64,000 bases of DNA from positions 5,232,001 through 5,296,000 of the forward strand of contig NZ_JAPEPO010000001.1 in assembly GCF_026340095.1 (NCBI RefSeq), in the 5' to 3' direction. A program made the translations under genes and the position numbers. Numbering within the stretch: the stretch's first letter is position 1; every line of letters starts with the position of its first letter. This DNA is from Streptomyces sp. NBC_01446 (lineage in GTDB: Bacteria; Actinomycetota; Actinomycetes; Streptomycetales; Streptomycetaceae). The notes under the pieces were generated by a model. It did no database searches. It was given only the letters and a program-made list of their open reading frames with translations, and was not told the origin of the DNA. Shown here in pieces: positions 31,162 to 40,057 of the stretch.

Positions 31162-31641
31162 ATGAGCGAGACGACGGTGACGGTCGTGGGGAACGTCGCG
31201 ACGACGCCGGTGTACCGGGAGCTGCCGAAGGGGCCGGTGGCGCGGTTCCGGCTCGCGGCGACAGCCCGGCGCTTCGACCGGGTGCGCAACGAGTGGGTGG
31301 ACGGGCACACGAACTTCTTCACGGTGTGGGCGTGGGGCGCGCTCGGCACGAATGTGCAGGGCTCGCTGTCCATCGGTGAACCGGTGCTCGTCCAGGGGAG
31401 GTTGAGGGTGCGGGACGAGGAGCGGGGCGGGCAGCACTGGACGTCGGCGGACATCCAGGCGTCGGCCGTCGGGCACGACCTGTCGCGCGGGACAACCGCG
31501 TTCCGGCGTGCCCGGCAGGGCCGGCCGGGGGGCCAACCGGACGGCGACGAGCCGTCGTTCGAGATCGATGCGCAAGCGGATGGTGAACCAAAGGAGCAGG
31601 GAGAACAGAGCGAACGGCGAGAACCGGCCGCCGTCGGCTGA
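31162..31641 (+). CDS. ssbB: Single-stranded DNA-binding protein
   Basis: 159 aa: an OB-fold domain (TTVTVVGNVATTPVYREL, FRLAATARRFD, NFFTVWAWGALGTNVQGSLSIGEPVLVQGRLRVRD) and a short acidic/polar tail. The usual C-terminal DDDIPF-type acidic tip is absent; the protein ends REPAAVG. This matches the second, development-associated SsbB of Streptomyces rather than the replicative SsbA, and SsbB is reported to matter in chromosome segregation during sporulation. Location next to the dynamin-like pair is consistent with a sporulation role. Confidence 0.85.
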   Translation: MSETTVTVVGNVATTPVYRELPKGPVARFRLAATARRFDRVRNEWVDGHTNFFTVWAWGALGTNVQGSLSIGEPVLVQGRLRVRDEERGGQHWTSADIQASAVGHDLSRGTTAFRRARQGRPGGQPDGDEPSFEIDAQADGEPKEQGEQSERREPAAVG

Positions 31642-31963
31642 AACAGGCCGATGAGCCCTCGGGTCGAGACGCGTTGCGAATGCGGCCCGAAGTGCGGCTT
31701 ATCGGCGAATGAACACCGGTTCCATGCCGTTGATTTGTCGATAAGCCAGCGCCGTAATCATTAGCGGCGATAACGATTCCGAGTCGGATCGCTCTCGTAC
31801 CCCTCTGACCTGGGGACTGTGGTGCGCGGCTTCCTTAGGATGCCGGGCGTAGCCCACGGGGCCATTGATTCGGACGTCTGCTCAAGCGTCTGACTCACAC
31901 ATCGTTCTGTCGGCGGGACGTCACCCCCCTCGTGCCAATGTCTCCCGCCTGAAGGGGAATTCT
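31642..31963. other. 322-nt intergenic region with a long-range inverted repeat
   Basis: It contains GGCTTATCG (31696-31704) and its exact inverse CGATAAGCC (31739-31747), 34 nt apart, in a relatively AT-rich patch just after ssbB. Further right are the promoter and leader of the surface protein gene. The frame of that gene is open from 31865, but the ribosome site AAGGGG before GTG 31964 marks the start. Confidence 0.5.
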
Positions 31964-33379
31964 GTGTTCTCTGCGGTATCTGTGTTGTCGGCGGTCACCC
32001 CTCGCGGGCGGGGCGCCGCCCGCCTCGCCGCGGCGGCCCTGGTGTCCGGACTCGTGGCCACCGCCGCGATATCCGGCGCTGGTGCGGCCTCTGCGGACGA
32101 GGTCCCCCAGCAGCAGGGCGGCGCGACCGCCACGATCGGCGGGCTCAAGACCTACGGTCAGGCCGTCATCCACGACCACGGCCAGGACCAGCCCGTCTCC
32201 GCCGGACTCTTCGAGATGTCCGTCGACAACGGCGGCACGCTGCAGACGTACTGCATCGACATCCACAACCCGACCCAGCGGGACGCCAAGTACCAGGAGA
32301 CCCCCTGGAGCGGCACGTCGCTGAACGGGAACGCGGACGCGGGCAAGATCCGCTGGATCCTGCAGAACTCCTACCCCCAGGTCAACGACCTCGCCGAGCT
32401 GGCCCGCAAGGCCGGCGCCGGCAGCCTCACCGAGAAGGACGCCGCGGCCGGCACCCAGGTCGCCATCTGGCGCTACTCCGACGGCGCGGACGTGGACGCG
32501 GTCAGCCCCGCGGCCGAGAAGCTCGCCGACTACCTGCAGAAGAGCGCCCGGCCCCTCGCCGAGCCGAAGGCCTCGCTGAACCTGGAGCCCTCCGCCGTCT
32601 CCGGCCGCGCCGGTGACCGGCTCGGCCCGGTCACGGTCCGTACGAACGCCGACAGCGTGAGCGTGACGCCGCCCGCCGACGCGGCCGCCAGCGGGGTCAA
32701 GGTCGTCGACAAGGGCGGCAAGCTTGTGACGTCCGCCGTCGACGGCGGGCAGCTGTTCTTCGACGTCCCCGAGGACGCCGCCGACGGCACGGCCGCGCTG
32801 ACGGTGCAGGCGTCGACGACCGTGCCCGTCGGCCGGGCCTTCGCCTCCGAGACCCGCAGCCAGACGCAGATCCTCGCCGGTTCCAGCGAGTCCACGGTCT
32901 CCGCGACCGCCACGGCGAACTGGGCGAAGAAGGGCGCGGCCCCCGCGCTGTCGGCCCAGAAGAACTGCGCCAAGGGCGGCGTGGACATCACGGCGACCAA
33001 CAAGGGTGACGAGGCGTTCACCTTCGAGCTGATGGGCCTCGAGCACACCATCGCGGCCGGTGCGTCGCAGACGGTGACCATCCCGTTGCAGGAGGACCAG
33101 GCGTACGACTTCACGATCAAGGGTCCAAACGGCTTCGAGAAGCGCTTCAAGGGCGTCCTCGACTGCAAGACCGAGAGCACCACGGGCGGCGGTGAGCAGC
33201 CGTCGTCGCAGCCCAGCCCGGCCTCCGTGGGCGGCACCGGCACCCAGGCCGGCGACCTCGCCGAGACCGGCAGCTCGAACGCCACCCCGATGATCGCGGG
33301 CATCGCCATCGCCCTCGTGGTGATCGGCGGCGGAGCGGTCTTCCTGGTCCGCAAGAAGAAGGCCCCGGCCCAGGACTGA
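31964..33379 (+). CDS. Sortase-anchored surface protein with TQXA (thioester) domain
   Basis: 471 aa. Signal peptide: residues 1-44, hydrophobic AALVSGLVATAAISG, cleavage near ASADE. A TQXA domain follows, with Cys97 in TYCIDIHN and Gln165 in GTQVAIW; these two side chains form an internal thioester in related proteins, used for covalent attachment to host or matrix. A middle beta-rich region and a second Cys pair domain precede the sorting signal LAETG, a hydrophobic helix and a KKK tail, so it is attached to the cell wall by sortase. It is of the same class as actinobacterial LAXTG-anchored adhesins. GTG 31964 is chosen for its RBS. Confidence 0.88.
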   Translation: MFSAVSVLSAVTPRGRGAARLAAAALVSGLVATAAISGAGAASADEVPQQQGGATATIGGLKTYGQAVIHDHGQDQPVSAGLFEMSVDNGGTLQTYCIDIHNPTQRDAKYQETPWSGTSLNGNADAGKIRWILQNSYPQVNDLAELARKAGAGSLTEKDAAAGTQVAIWRYSDGADVDAVSPAAEKLADYLQKSARPLAEPKASLNLEPSAVSGRAGDRLGPVTVRTNADSVSVTPPADAAASGVKVVDKGGKLVTSAVDGGQLFFDVPEDAADGTAALTVQASTTVPVGRAFASETRSQTQILAGSSESTVSATATANWAKKGAAPALSAQKNCAKGGVDITATNKGDEAFTFELMGLEHTIAAGASQTVTIPLQEDQAYDFTIKGPNGFEKRFKGVLDCKTESTTGGGEQPSSQPSPASVGGTGTQAGDLAETGSSNATPMIAGIAIALVVIGGGAVFLVRKKKAPAQD

Positions 33380-33398
33380 CCCCCACCACGCCCGACCT

Positions 33399-33432
33399 CG
33401 GTCCCGGCCCGCCTCCACGGCGGCCGGGGCCG
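33399..33432 (+). terminator. Hairpin downstream of the surface protein gene
   Basis: CGGTCCCGGCC(C)GCC and CGGCGGCCGGGGCCG pair with one bulge and one G-T pair around a TCCA loop, 19 nt after the stop codon. There is no clear T-run, as is common for Streptomyces terminators. Confidence 0.55.
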
Positions 33433-33536
33433 TATGCGTTCCCGGCCGCACCCGGAGCGTCACCAAGAGTGACGCACGCCACGCGGTTTCCATCCGGTGC
33501 CAATCCCCCCCGCGCCCTGGAGCTCTTTCAAGCGGC

Positions 33537-33583
33537 GACTGCTGCAGGGCCTCCAGCGCGGAGGCCCTGCCCTGGGGCCTAGG
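33537..33583. repeat. 47-bp direct repeat, left copy
   Basis: Starts GACTGCTGCAGGGCCTCC and ends CCCTGGGGCCTAGG. It includes a perfect 8-bp hairpin GGGCCTCC-N5-GGAGGCCC. A closely similar copy lies at 35323-35370, so the two bracket a 1.8-kb segment holding the glycosyltransferase. Confidence 0.75.
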
Positions 33584-33821
33584 GCACGGCGTATTTTCGG
33601 AATGCCGAGGGCACTAGCAGCCCCCATCGACTCTGCCCAGCTGAGACCCCGTATTCGCCGACGGCCTCTGGCGCCGTGGACCATTCGTGCACCGGGCGCC
33701 TGCTCCTGGCAAGTTGCAGCTCGCTGATCAGGAAAAGAACGCGACCAGCCGAAAGACCCTCCGGAGCTGGCACCTGGCGGTGCCCAGGAGGACACCAGCG
33801 AGGGCGGCTCGAGCTTTCCGT

Positions 33822-33908
33822 ACGGTACATACAGCGGCCGAGCAGGAAGGCGCCCGCGCGGTCGAAGACCTCGGTGATGAACCGGCCGAAACCATCGTCG
33901 TCGTACGA
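33822..33908 (-). pseudogene. Remnant of a dihydrofolate-reductase/RibD-C-like gene
   Basis: One minus-strand frame reads YDDDGFGRFITEVFDRAGAFLLGR, which resembles the conserved core of the RibD C-terminal/DHFR-like family, typically GFGRFVTEVFERADAFLLGRRTY. The similarity stops at both ends: upstream it meets the glycosyltransferase stop within 4 nt, downstream it runs into unrelated sequence and a stop. It appears to be a fragment left by rearrangement. Recognition is by eye only. Confidence 0.4.
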
Positions 33909-33911
33909 AAT

Positions 33912-35051
33912 TCAGGGGGGAACTTCACGCCCGCCCGGGCTCCCGCAGCTACGTGCCATCGACCAAAAGGACGTCCACACCTTGGAGAGGTGCTGGGCGG
34001 GGAACTCCCGGTTGGCAAGCGTCTGCTCGCGAATGGCCTCAGGCAGATCAGGCATGGCAAGGAGCCGGTCGCACGCTTGGTAGGAACCCTCCCAGTCCCC
34101 GACGCAGTACGCAGTGATCGAGAACTCGAACAGCAGCCCCCATCGGTACACCCAGGGGCTGACGAACAGCAGGTCGTCCGGAACAGGCCGGTTGAGACCG
34201 GCGGAGGCGAAGGCATGTGCAGCCCGGTAGTGGCCCATGGAACGCAGCCTTGAGCACAGTTGGTAGCAGGCTTCCAGCCGCTGGGGCCGCGTCTCCCAGG
34301 CGTGCACAAGCGCATCCATGGCGCCTGGCCAGTCGCCCGTCTCGGCCTTGAGGACACCGGCCTGGAGCTGCGAGAAGTAGACCTCTTCCGGCCAGCCACC
34401 CATGGCGGCGCGACCCTCGAACAGGGCGATGGCCTCTTCCTTCCTGCCCATGTCTCGCATGGTTTGAGCCAGGTAGAAGACAGTGCGGGGATTGTCTGGG
34501 TCTCGCTTGAGTTCGGCGCTCAGCAGACGTGCGTCACGCTCGGACTTGTCGTGACGCGATCCTCCGTCGGCATGGTCCACGATGACCAGAGCGTCGAGTT
34601 TCGACTGATCGGCCGGCTCGTCGGTGGTGAGGTATTCGTGGGTGACACCCTCGTAGCGCCAGGCGATGTCCCCCCTGACCAACCGCCTGATCCAGTACTC
34701 GAAAGCGCCTTCATGCCGCAACATGTAGGCGTCGGCCGTCAGCGGCGGCAGCGCATCGTCCTGTCGGATCTCATGGTCGGCATCGAGCAGGAGCAAGTAA
34801 TCGGCCTTCCCGCGTGCGTGACTGATGTTCAGGCTGCGGTTCTGACCGAAATCGACCCACGGCTCCTCGTGGAGCTCGCCGGGGATGTCCCTGAGTGCGT
34901 TGCGGATCATCTTCTGCGTGCCGTCCGTGGACCCGGTGTCGGAGATCACCCAAGTGGTGATGAGGTCACGGACCGACGCGAGGCAGCGTTCGATGGCGGC
35001 GGACTCGTTCTTTACGATCATGCATAGGCAAATGGACGGCTGCACGATCAT
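33912..35051 (-). CDS. Family 2 glycosyltransferase with TPR-like C-terminus
   Basis: 379 aa. The GT-A domain begins SICLCMIVKNESAAIERCLASV, with DTGSTDGTQKMI and the metal-binding DAD at residues 90-92 (YLLLLDADHE). The C-terminal part has tetratricopeptide-like helices (NPRTVFYLAQTMRDMGRKEEAIALFE). This two-part layout is common in glycosyltransferases that modify cell-surface glycans or glycopeptides. ATG 35051 has AGGGAGC upstream. Codon third positions are clearly less GC-rich than in neighbours, and a 47-bp repeat lies on each side, so recent acquisition is likely. Confidence 0.85.
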   Translation of the reverse strand: MIVQPSICLCMIVKNESAAIERCLASVRDLITTWVISDTGSTDGTQKMIRNALRDIPGELHEEPWVDFGQNRSLNISHARGKADYLLLLDADHEIRQDDALPPLTADAYMLRHEGAFEYWIRRLVRGDIAWRYEGVTHEYLTTDEPADQSKLDALVIVDHADGGSRHDKSERDARLLSAELKRDPDNPRTVFYLAQTMRDMGRKEEAIALFEGRAAMGGWPEEVYFSQLQAGVLKAETGDWPGAMDALVHAWETRPQRLEACYQLCSRLRSMGHYRAAHAFASAGLNRPVPDDLLFVSPWVYRWGLLFEFSITAYCVGDWEGSYQACDRLLAMPDLPEAIREQTLANREFPAQHLSKVWTSFWSMARSCGSPGGREVPP

Positions 35052-35222
35052 CGCTGCTCCCTGTCGGGCTGAGCGCGTTAGTTGAGGGGAGCCTGGCCCG
35101 GACCTGCGCGATCCGGCGCAGGTCGGGCGGCAGCCCCCCTTAGGGGTGCGCACTACGCTAACTTCATTCAATTATTTCCGCGACTTCGGACCATACCCTC
35201 CGACCTGCTCTCAATGAGTGAC

Positions 35223-35315
35223 GAGCCGATCTCCCTGGCAACCGATCCGCATTAGGTGGTCAACCAGGCAATCAACCAAATAATTGATTCAACGATCATC
35301 GGGGATGTTAACTAA
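35223..35315 (+). pseudogene. Decayed partial copy of the repeat-protein gene
   Basis: From GTG 35256 the frame reads VVNQAINQIIDSTIIGDVN then TAA, close to VVNQTINQINQIIGSTINGPV of the intact gene at 36355-36417. DNA similarity extends upstream through GAGCCGATCTCCCTGGCAACC, matching GAGCCTCGGTCTGCCGGCAACG at ~36330. A 12-nt insertion with an in-frame TAG separates the two parts. It lacks the GTGTPT tail; the stop is followed by the second 47-bp hairpin repeat, as though this was once a gene 3' end with its terminator. Confidence 0.65.
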
Positions 35316-35322
35316 AGCCTCC

Positions 35323-35370
35323 GACTGCTGAAGGCCCTCCCGGTGCGGAGGCCCTTCCCTGGGGCCTAGG
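35323..35370. repeat. 47-bp direct repeat, right copy
   Basis: GACTGCTGAAGGCCCTCCCG...TTCCCTGGGGCCTAGG, matching the left copy at 33537-33583 at most positions and ending in the same CCCTGGGGCCTAGG. It can also form an imperfect hairpin and lies 7 nt after the stop of the decayed gene copy, so it may be that gene's old terminator. Confidence 0.72.
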
Positions 35371-35920
35371 CCAGGACCGGGCTCGTGCGTGGAGTTACCG
35401 AAGCAGGTCCGGCCGAGTATCAGGCGGTCAGACCCGTTTCGCTTCAGCCCTAGCCTAGGGAATTTACTGATTCGATCGTCGAATGGCAGAGATCGAGGCG
35501 GCTTGCATTTGCTGTCGCAGCAGATTTTAGTCCGCCCCCTGTCCCCGCTGGAGGCGCACATTGGTATGTTGCGACCGGCAACGGCCGCAGCGCCGAAATG
35601 TCAGGCCTCACGGTAGCCAGATTTCCCAATGAGTGTGCAACCCATAGGCGACTGAAGTTGCTGGGGAGGGTCGGATCGCACCCATCCACGGCAGGTCAGA
35701 GGGGTTGGAGAGGGCTGGTTGCAGTTCGGAAATATCCTGCCCCATCAATCAACCCAGGAGTTGCGCAGCACAGCTCCCAAATTGAATGCGGTCAGAATAA
35801 TGCGCGCCACTGGTGCTTGCAACCCTAGGTGCGCCCGTGGAGTGGCTGAGTTAGCGTGATGTTGTCCGGACTGACACTTCTCCAGTCGCCGAGTTGAAGC
35901 GAAGGCATAAGGAGAGTTTC

Positions 35921-36913
35921 ATGCGAGGGAAAGCAGCACTCGGTGCCGCCGCAATAGCCGCACTCGTCGGAGGAATTACCGCCAGCTCGGTGGGGCCGGC
36001 CTCCGCAGCGCCGAATCAAACATGCCAGGTCGCCGGGGGGACCCTGACAGGCTCGGGTTTCGCTCCCAACGGAGCATTCACTGTTTCGCCCGGAGGGGTG
36101 AGCGTGCCTTCCTCTTCCGACGGCCGTATCGGACCGACGGCTGTCACAGGCGCAGGGCCTTTCTCTGTAGGTTCCACGTCCTGCGCAGGAGGGGGTTCCG
36201 CAGGAAATGCAGCTGGGGCGTCCGCTGTCGCAGCAGCCGGAACGAGCGCAGCAAAAGCGGCCATAAGTGCAGGCGCCTCCCCGGCGCAGGCGAGGGCGCA
36301 GGGCGCAGCGGCTGCACAAGCCAAGGCGCAGAGCCTCGGTCTGCCGGCAACGGTGGTCAACCAGACGATCAACCAAATCAACCAAATCATTGGTTCAACA
36401 ATCAACGGGCCAGTCTGTCAGGGCAATCAGCAGGGTGGCGGCAACCAGACGTGCGGGACGCCCACGGGTACGGGTACGGGTACGCCGACCGGTACGGGTA
36501 CGCCCACGGGTACGGGTACGCCGACCGGTACGGGTACGCCCACGGGTACGGGTACGCCGACCGGTACGGGTACGCCCACGGGTACGGGTACGCCCACGGG
36601 TACGGGTACGCCGACCGGTACGGGTACGCCCACGGGTACGGGTACGCCCACGGGTACGGGTACGCCGACCGGTACGGGTACGCCCACGGGTACGGGTACG
36701 CCCACGGGTACGGGTACGCCGACCGGTACGGGTACGCCGACCGGTACGGGTACGCCGACCGGTACGGGTACGCCGACCGGTACGGGTACGCCGACCGGTA
36801 CGGGTACGCCGACCGGTACGGGTACGCCGACCGGTACGGGTACGCCGACCGGTACGGGTACGCCCACGGGTACGGGTACGCCCACGGGTACGGGTACGCC
36901 GACAATGCAGTAG
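35921..36913 (+). CDS. Secreted protein with long GTGTPT hexapeptide repeat
   Basis: 330 aa, family not recognised. The signal peptide covers residues 1-29 (AIAALVGGITASSVGPASA/AP). A compact part follows with four cysteines, an Ala-rich helical segment (AGASPAQARAQGAAAAQAKAQ) and an Asn/Gln-rich VVNQTINQINQIIGSTI. The last ~150 residues are about 24 copies of GTGTPT ending TMQ. Such Thr/Pro/Gly tails often act as flexible, O-glycosylated spacers, but no anchor signal follows. AAGGAGAG precedes ATG 35921. An adjacent GT2 gene might glycosylate the Thr residues; that is a guess from proximity. Confidence 0.8.
   Translation: MRGKAALGAAAIAALVGGITASSVGPASAAPNQTCQVAGGTLTGSGFAPNGAFTVSPGGVSVPSSSDGRIGPTAVTGAGPFSVGSTSCAGGGSAGNAAGASAVAAAGTSAAKAAISAGASPAQARAQGAAAAQAKAQSLGLPATVVNQTINQINQIIGSTINGPVCQGNQQGGGNQTCGTPTGTGTGTPTGTGTPTGTGTPTGTGTPTGTGTPTGTGTPTGTGTPTGTGTPTGTGTPTGTGTPTGTGTPTGTGTPTGTGTPTGTGTPTGTGTPTGTGTPTGTGTPTGTGTPTGTGTPTGTGTPTGTGTPTGTGTPTGTGTPTGTGTPTMQ
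36457..36903. repeat. 18-bp tandem repeat array (about 24 units)
   Basis: Two unit types alternate: A = GGTACGGGTACGCCGACC and B = GGTACGGGTACGCCCACG. The order shows blocks of AB, then three ABB groups (a 54-bp higher-order period), then a run of eight or so A units and final B units. The 18-bp unit keeps the reading frame and leaves several other frames open too. Recent homogenisation is implied by the near-identity of units. Confidence 0.9.
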
Positions 36914-36946
36914 CCGGGCCGGTAGCCTGAGTGCGTCTTGGCGACG

Positions 36947-36973
36947 AAACCCCTGCTCGATGAGCAGGGGTTT
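36947..36973. terminator. Intrinsic terminator after the repeat-protein gene
   Basis: AAACCCCTGCTC (36947-36958) and GAGCAGGGGTTT (36962-36973) are perfect 12-bp arms with a 3-nt loop, followed by CTCC. The A/T ends on both sides make it usable in either direction; it lies 34 nt after the stop. Confidence 0.85.
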
Positions 36974-37167
36974 CTCCGTTCTCGGAGCATGAGCGCGGAA
37001 GCGTGGGGCACTGCTGGTGACCGGGCCCCAGGCACCCTGCGGCAGCGCGGCAGAGCTCCGTCTGGGCCGTCTGTGGGCCGTGCGAAGGGGCTCGACAGTG
37101 ACCGACGTCGGCAGCCAGTGACAGATCGGCTACCGAGGCGCACCAGGAAGGGCCAGGTCGTGGACCC

Positions 37168-37195
37168 CTGACCGTACTCGTTTCCCCCATAGGGT
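37168..37195 (+). promoter_or_regulatory. Possible sigma-70-type promoter for ettA
   Basis: CTGACC (37168-37173) and TAGGGT (37190-37195) are spaced 16 nt, 58 nt before the TTG start. Match to consensus is moderate. Confidence 0.35.
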
Positions 37196-37252
37196 AGCCG
37201 TCAGGCAAGATGGGGTGTATCTGCCCACACATCGATTGCCGGACGGTTTCTC

Positions 37253-38917
<1,665 letters not shown>

Positions 38918-38919
38918 TC

Positions 38920-39357
38920 GTGCGTCATATCTACGCCTGCCCCCTGCGCTGGTCGGACATGGACGCCTTCGGGCATGTCAACAACGCTGTCTTCGTGCGG
39001 TACTTGGAAGAAGCGCGGATCGACTTCATGTTCCGACTGGCGCCCGGGGACGGGTCGCCGTCGTTCTCCGGCGGGTCCGTCGTGGCCCGCCATGAGATCG
39101 ACTACGTACGCCCGCTGGTGCACCGGCACACGCCGGTCACCATCGAGTCGTGGGTGACGAAGATCAGCGCCGCGTCGCTCACGATCGCGTACGAGATCAA
39201 GGACGAGGACCAGGTCTACGTGCGGGCCTCGACCGTGGTCGTGCCGTTCAACCTGGAGGCGCAGCGGCCCCGGCGGATCACCGCCGAGGAGAAGGCGTAC
39301 CTCAAGGAGTACATGGACGACAGTGCCGACAGCGGCTCGGGGGCGCTGGCCGCATGA
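38920..39357 (+). CDS. Acyl-CoA thioesterase (4HBT hotdog)
   Basis: 145 aa from GTG 38920 (GAGG upstream), 2 nt after ettA. The hotdog signature PLRWSDMDAFGHVNNAVFVRYLEEARIDF contains the catalytic Asp of the 4-hydroxybenzoyl-CoA thioesterase group. A YbgC/FadM-like hydrolysis of acyl-CoA is expected. It is linked to the next gene by an ATGA overlap. Confidence 0.88.
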   Translation: MRHIYACPLRWSDMDAFGHVNNAVFVRYLEEARIDFMFRLAPGDGSPSFSGGSVVARHEIDYVRPLVHRHTPVTIESWVTKISAASLTIAYEIKDEDQVYVRASTVVVPFNLEAQRPRRITAEEKAYLKEYMDDSADSGSGALAA

Positions 39358-40028
39358 CGGCACCCGTGCTGCACTTCGCCGACGCCGGGGAAGGGGCGGA
39401 CCTCGCCGCCTTCCTCGGCCGGCTGGTGCACTACGACCGGGCCGCCGCCGTGCGGCTCCAGGCGGGCGGACAGGCGCTGGCCGTCTTCGGGCGGCCGCCG
39501 TCGTTCGAGGTGCTCGCGATCCGCACGGCCCGCCTCCTGAAGCCGTACGAGCACGGGCTGGACAGCTCGCTCGACGTGACCGTGTCGGCCGGCGAGCTGC
39601 TCGAGTCGATCGACGAGGCCGCCGGGACCGCGCGCGTGCCCGCCGCGGTTACGGGTCCTCCGTGGGCCGGTGTCCTGCCCCCTCGCGGCGGCTGGGAGCT
39701 GGTTCCCGGCTTCCCGGACGTGGACGTCGTACGCGGGCTCGTACGGGCCGCAGTCGCCGAATTCAAGGCGCGTGTCGAGGAGCTGGCTCCCGACGCGCGC
39801 ACCCGCGCCGAACTGGACCGGATCGGGCGCGAGATCTGGTCGCGGACCATCGGCGACACCGGAGTTCCGGTGCGCGCCGCCCACGCGGCCCAGTCGCTCG
39901 GCTTCCTTCGCGGGGACGCGCTCGACCTCCTGAGCAGCGGCTCGTGGCTGCGGCTGCGCACGGCCTACGGCTCCGTGGCGCTGCGCCGCAGCAACGGGCT
40001 CTCCGGCCTCTTCGTGACGCCCGCCTGA
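39354..40028 (+). CDS. Conserved protein of unknown function
   Basis: 224 aa, overlapping the thioesterase stop by 4 nt. I do not recognise a domain. It is soluble and alpha/beta in character, with VLHFADAGEGADLAAFLGRLVHYDRAAAVRLQ at the start and a Trp/Gly/Pro-rich centre (GPPWAGVLPPRGGWELVPGF). Tight coupling suggests it functions with the thioesterase. The stop is 29 nt before the convergent ABC ATPase gene's stop. Confidence 0.7.
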   Translation: MTAPVLHFADAGEGADLAAFLGRLVHYDRAAAVRLQAGGQALAVFGRPPSFEVLAIRTARLLKPYEHGLDSSLDVTVSAGELLESIDEAAGTARVPAAVTGPPWAGVLPPRGGWELVPGFPDVDVVRGLVRAAVAEFKARVEELAPDARTRAELDRIGREIWSRTIGDTGVPVRAAHAAQSLGFLRGDALDLLSSGSWLRLRTAYGSVALRRSNGLSGLFVTPA

Positions 40029-40057
40029 CCGACGGCACCGGACACCCGGCTGCAGGA

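Larger units (their letters stand above)
33380..33911. other. 532-nt intergenic patch with hairpins, repeat copy and gene remnant
   Basis: From left: an imperfect hairpin at 33399-33432 after the surface protein (likely terminator), a palindrome GCGTCAC-N5-GTGACGC at 33457-33475, the first copy of a 47-bp repeat at 33537-33583, and a reductase-like remnant at 33822-33908. No intact gene is visible. Composition is less GC-rich toward the right. Confidence 0.6.
35052..35920. other. 869-nt AT-richer intergenic region
   Basis: It includes the glycosyltransferase promoter at the left, a decayed copy of part of the downstream repeat-protein gene (35223-35315), the second 47-bp repeat (35323-35370), and about 500 nt (35400-35900) with many stops in all frames and no recognisable gene. 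The right end carries AAGGAGAG before ATG 35921. Confidence 0.6.
36914..37252. other. 339-nt intergenic region before ettA
   Basis: A strong terminator lies at its left end and a promoter-like pair near 37168-37195 at the right. The middle (36975-37160) has no recognisable gene. Confidence 0.5.

Noticed and set aside
33687..34253. 188-codon plus-strand frame over the glycosyltransferase 3' end
   Set aside because: Antisense to a clear GT2 gene and without protein family features.
36402..37232. Open frames in other phases through the 18-bp repeat
   Set aside because: An 18-bp unit without stops is open in every frame; only the frame with signal peptide, RBS and cysteines is credible.
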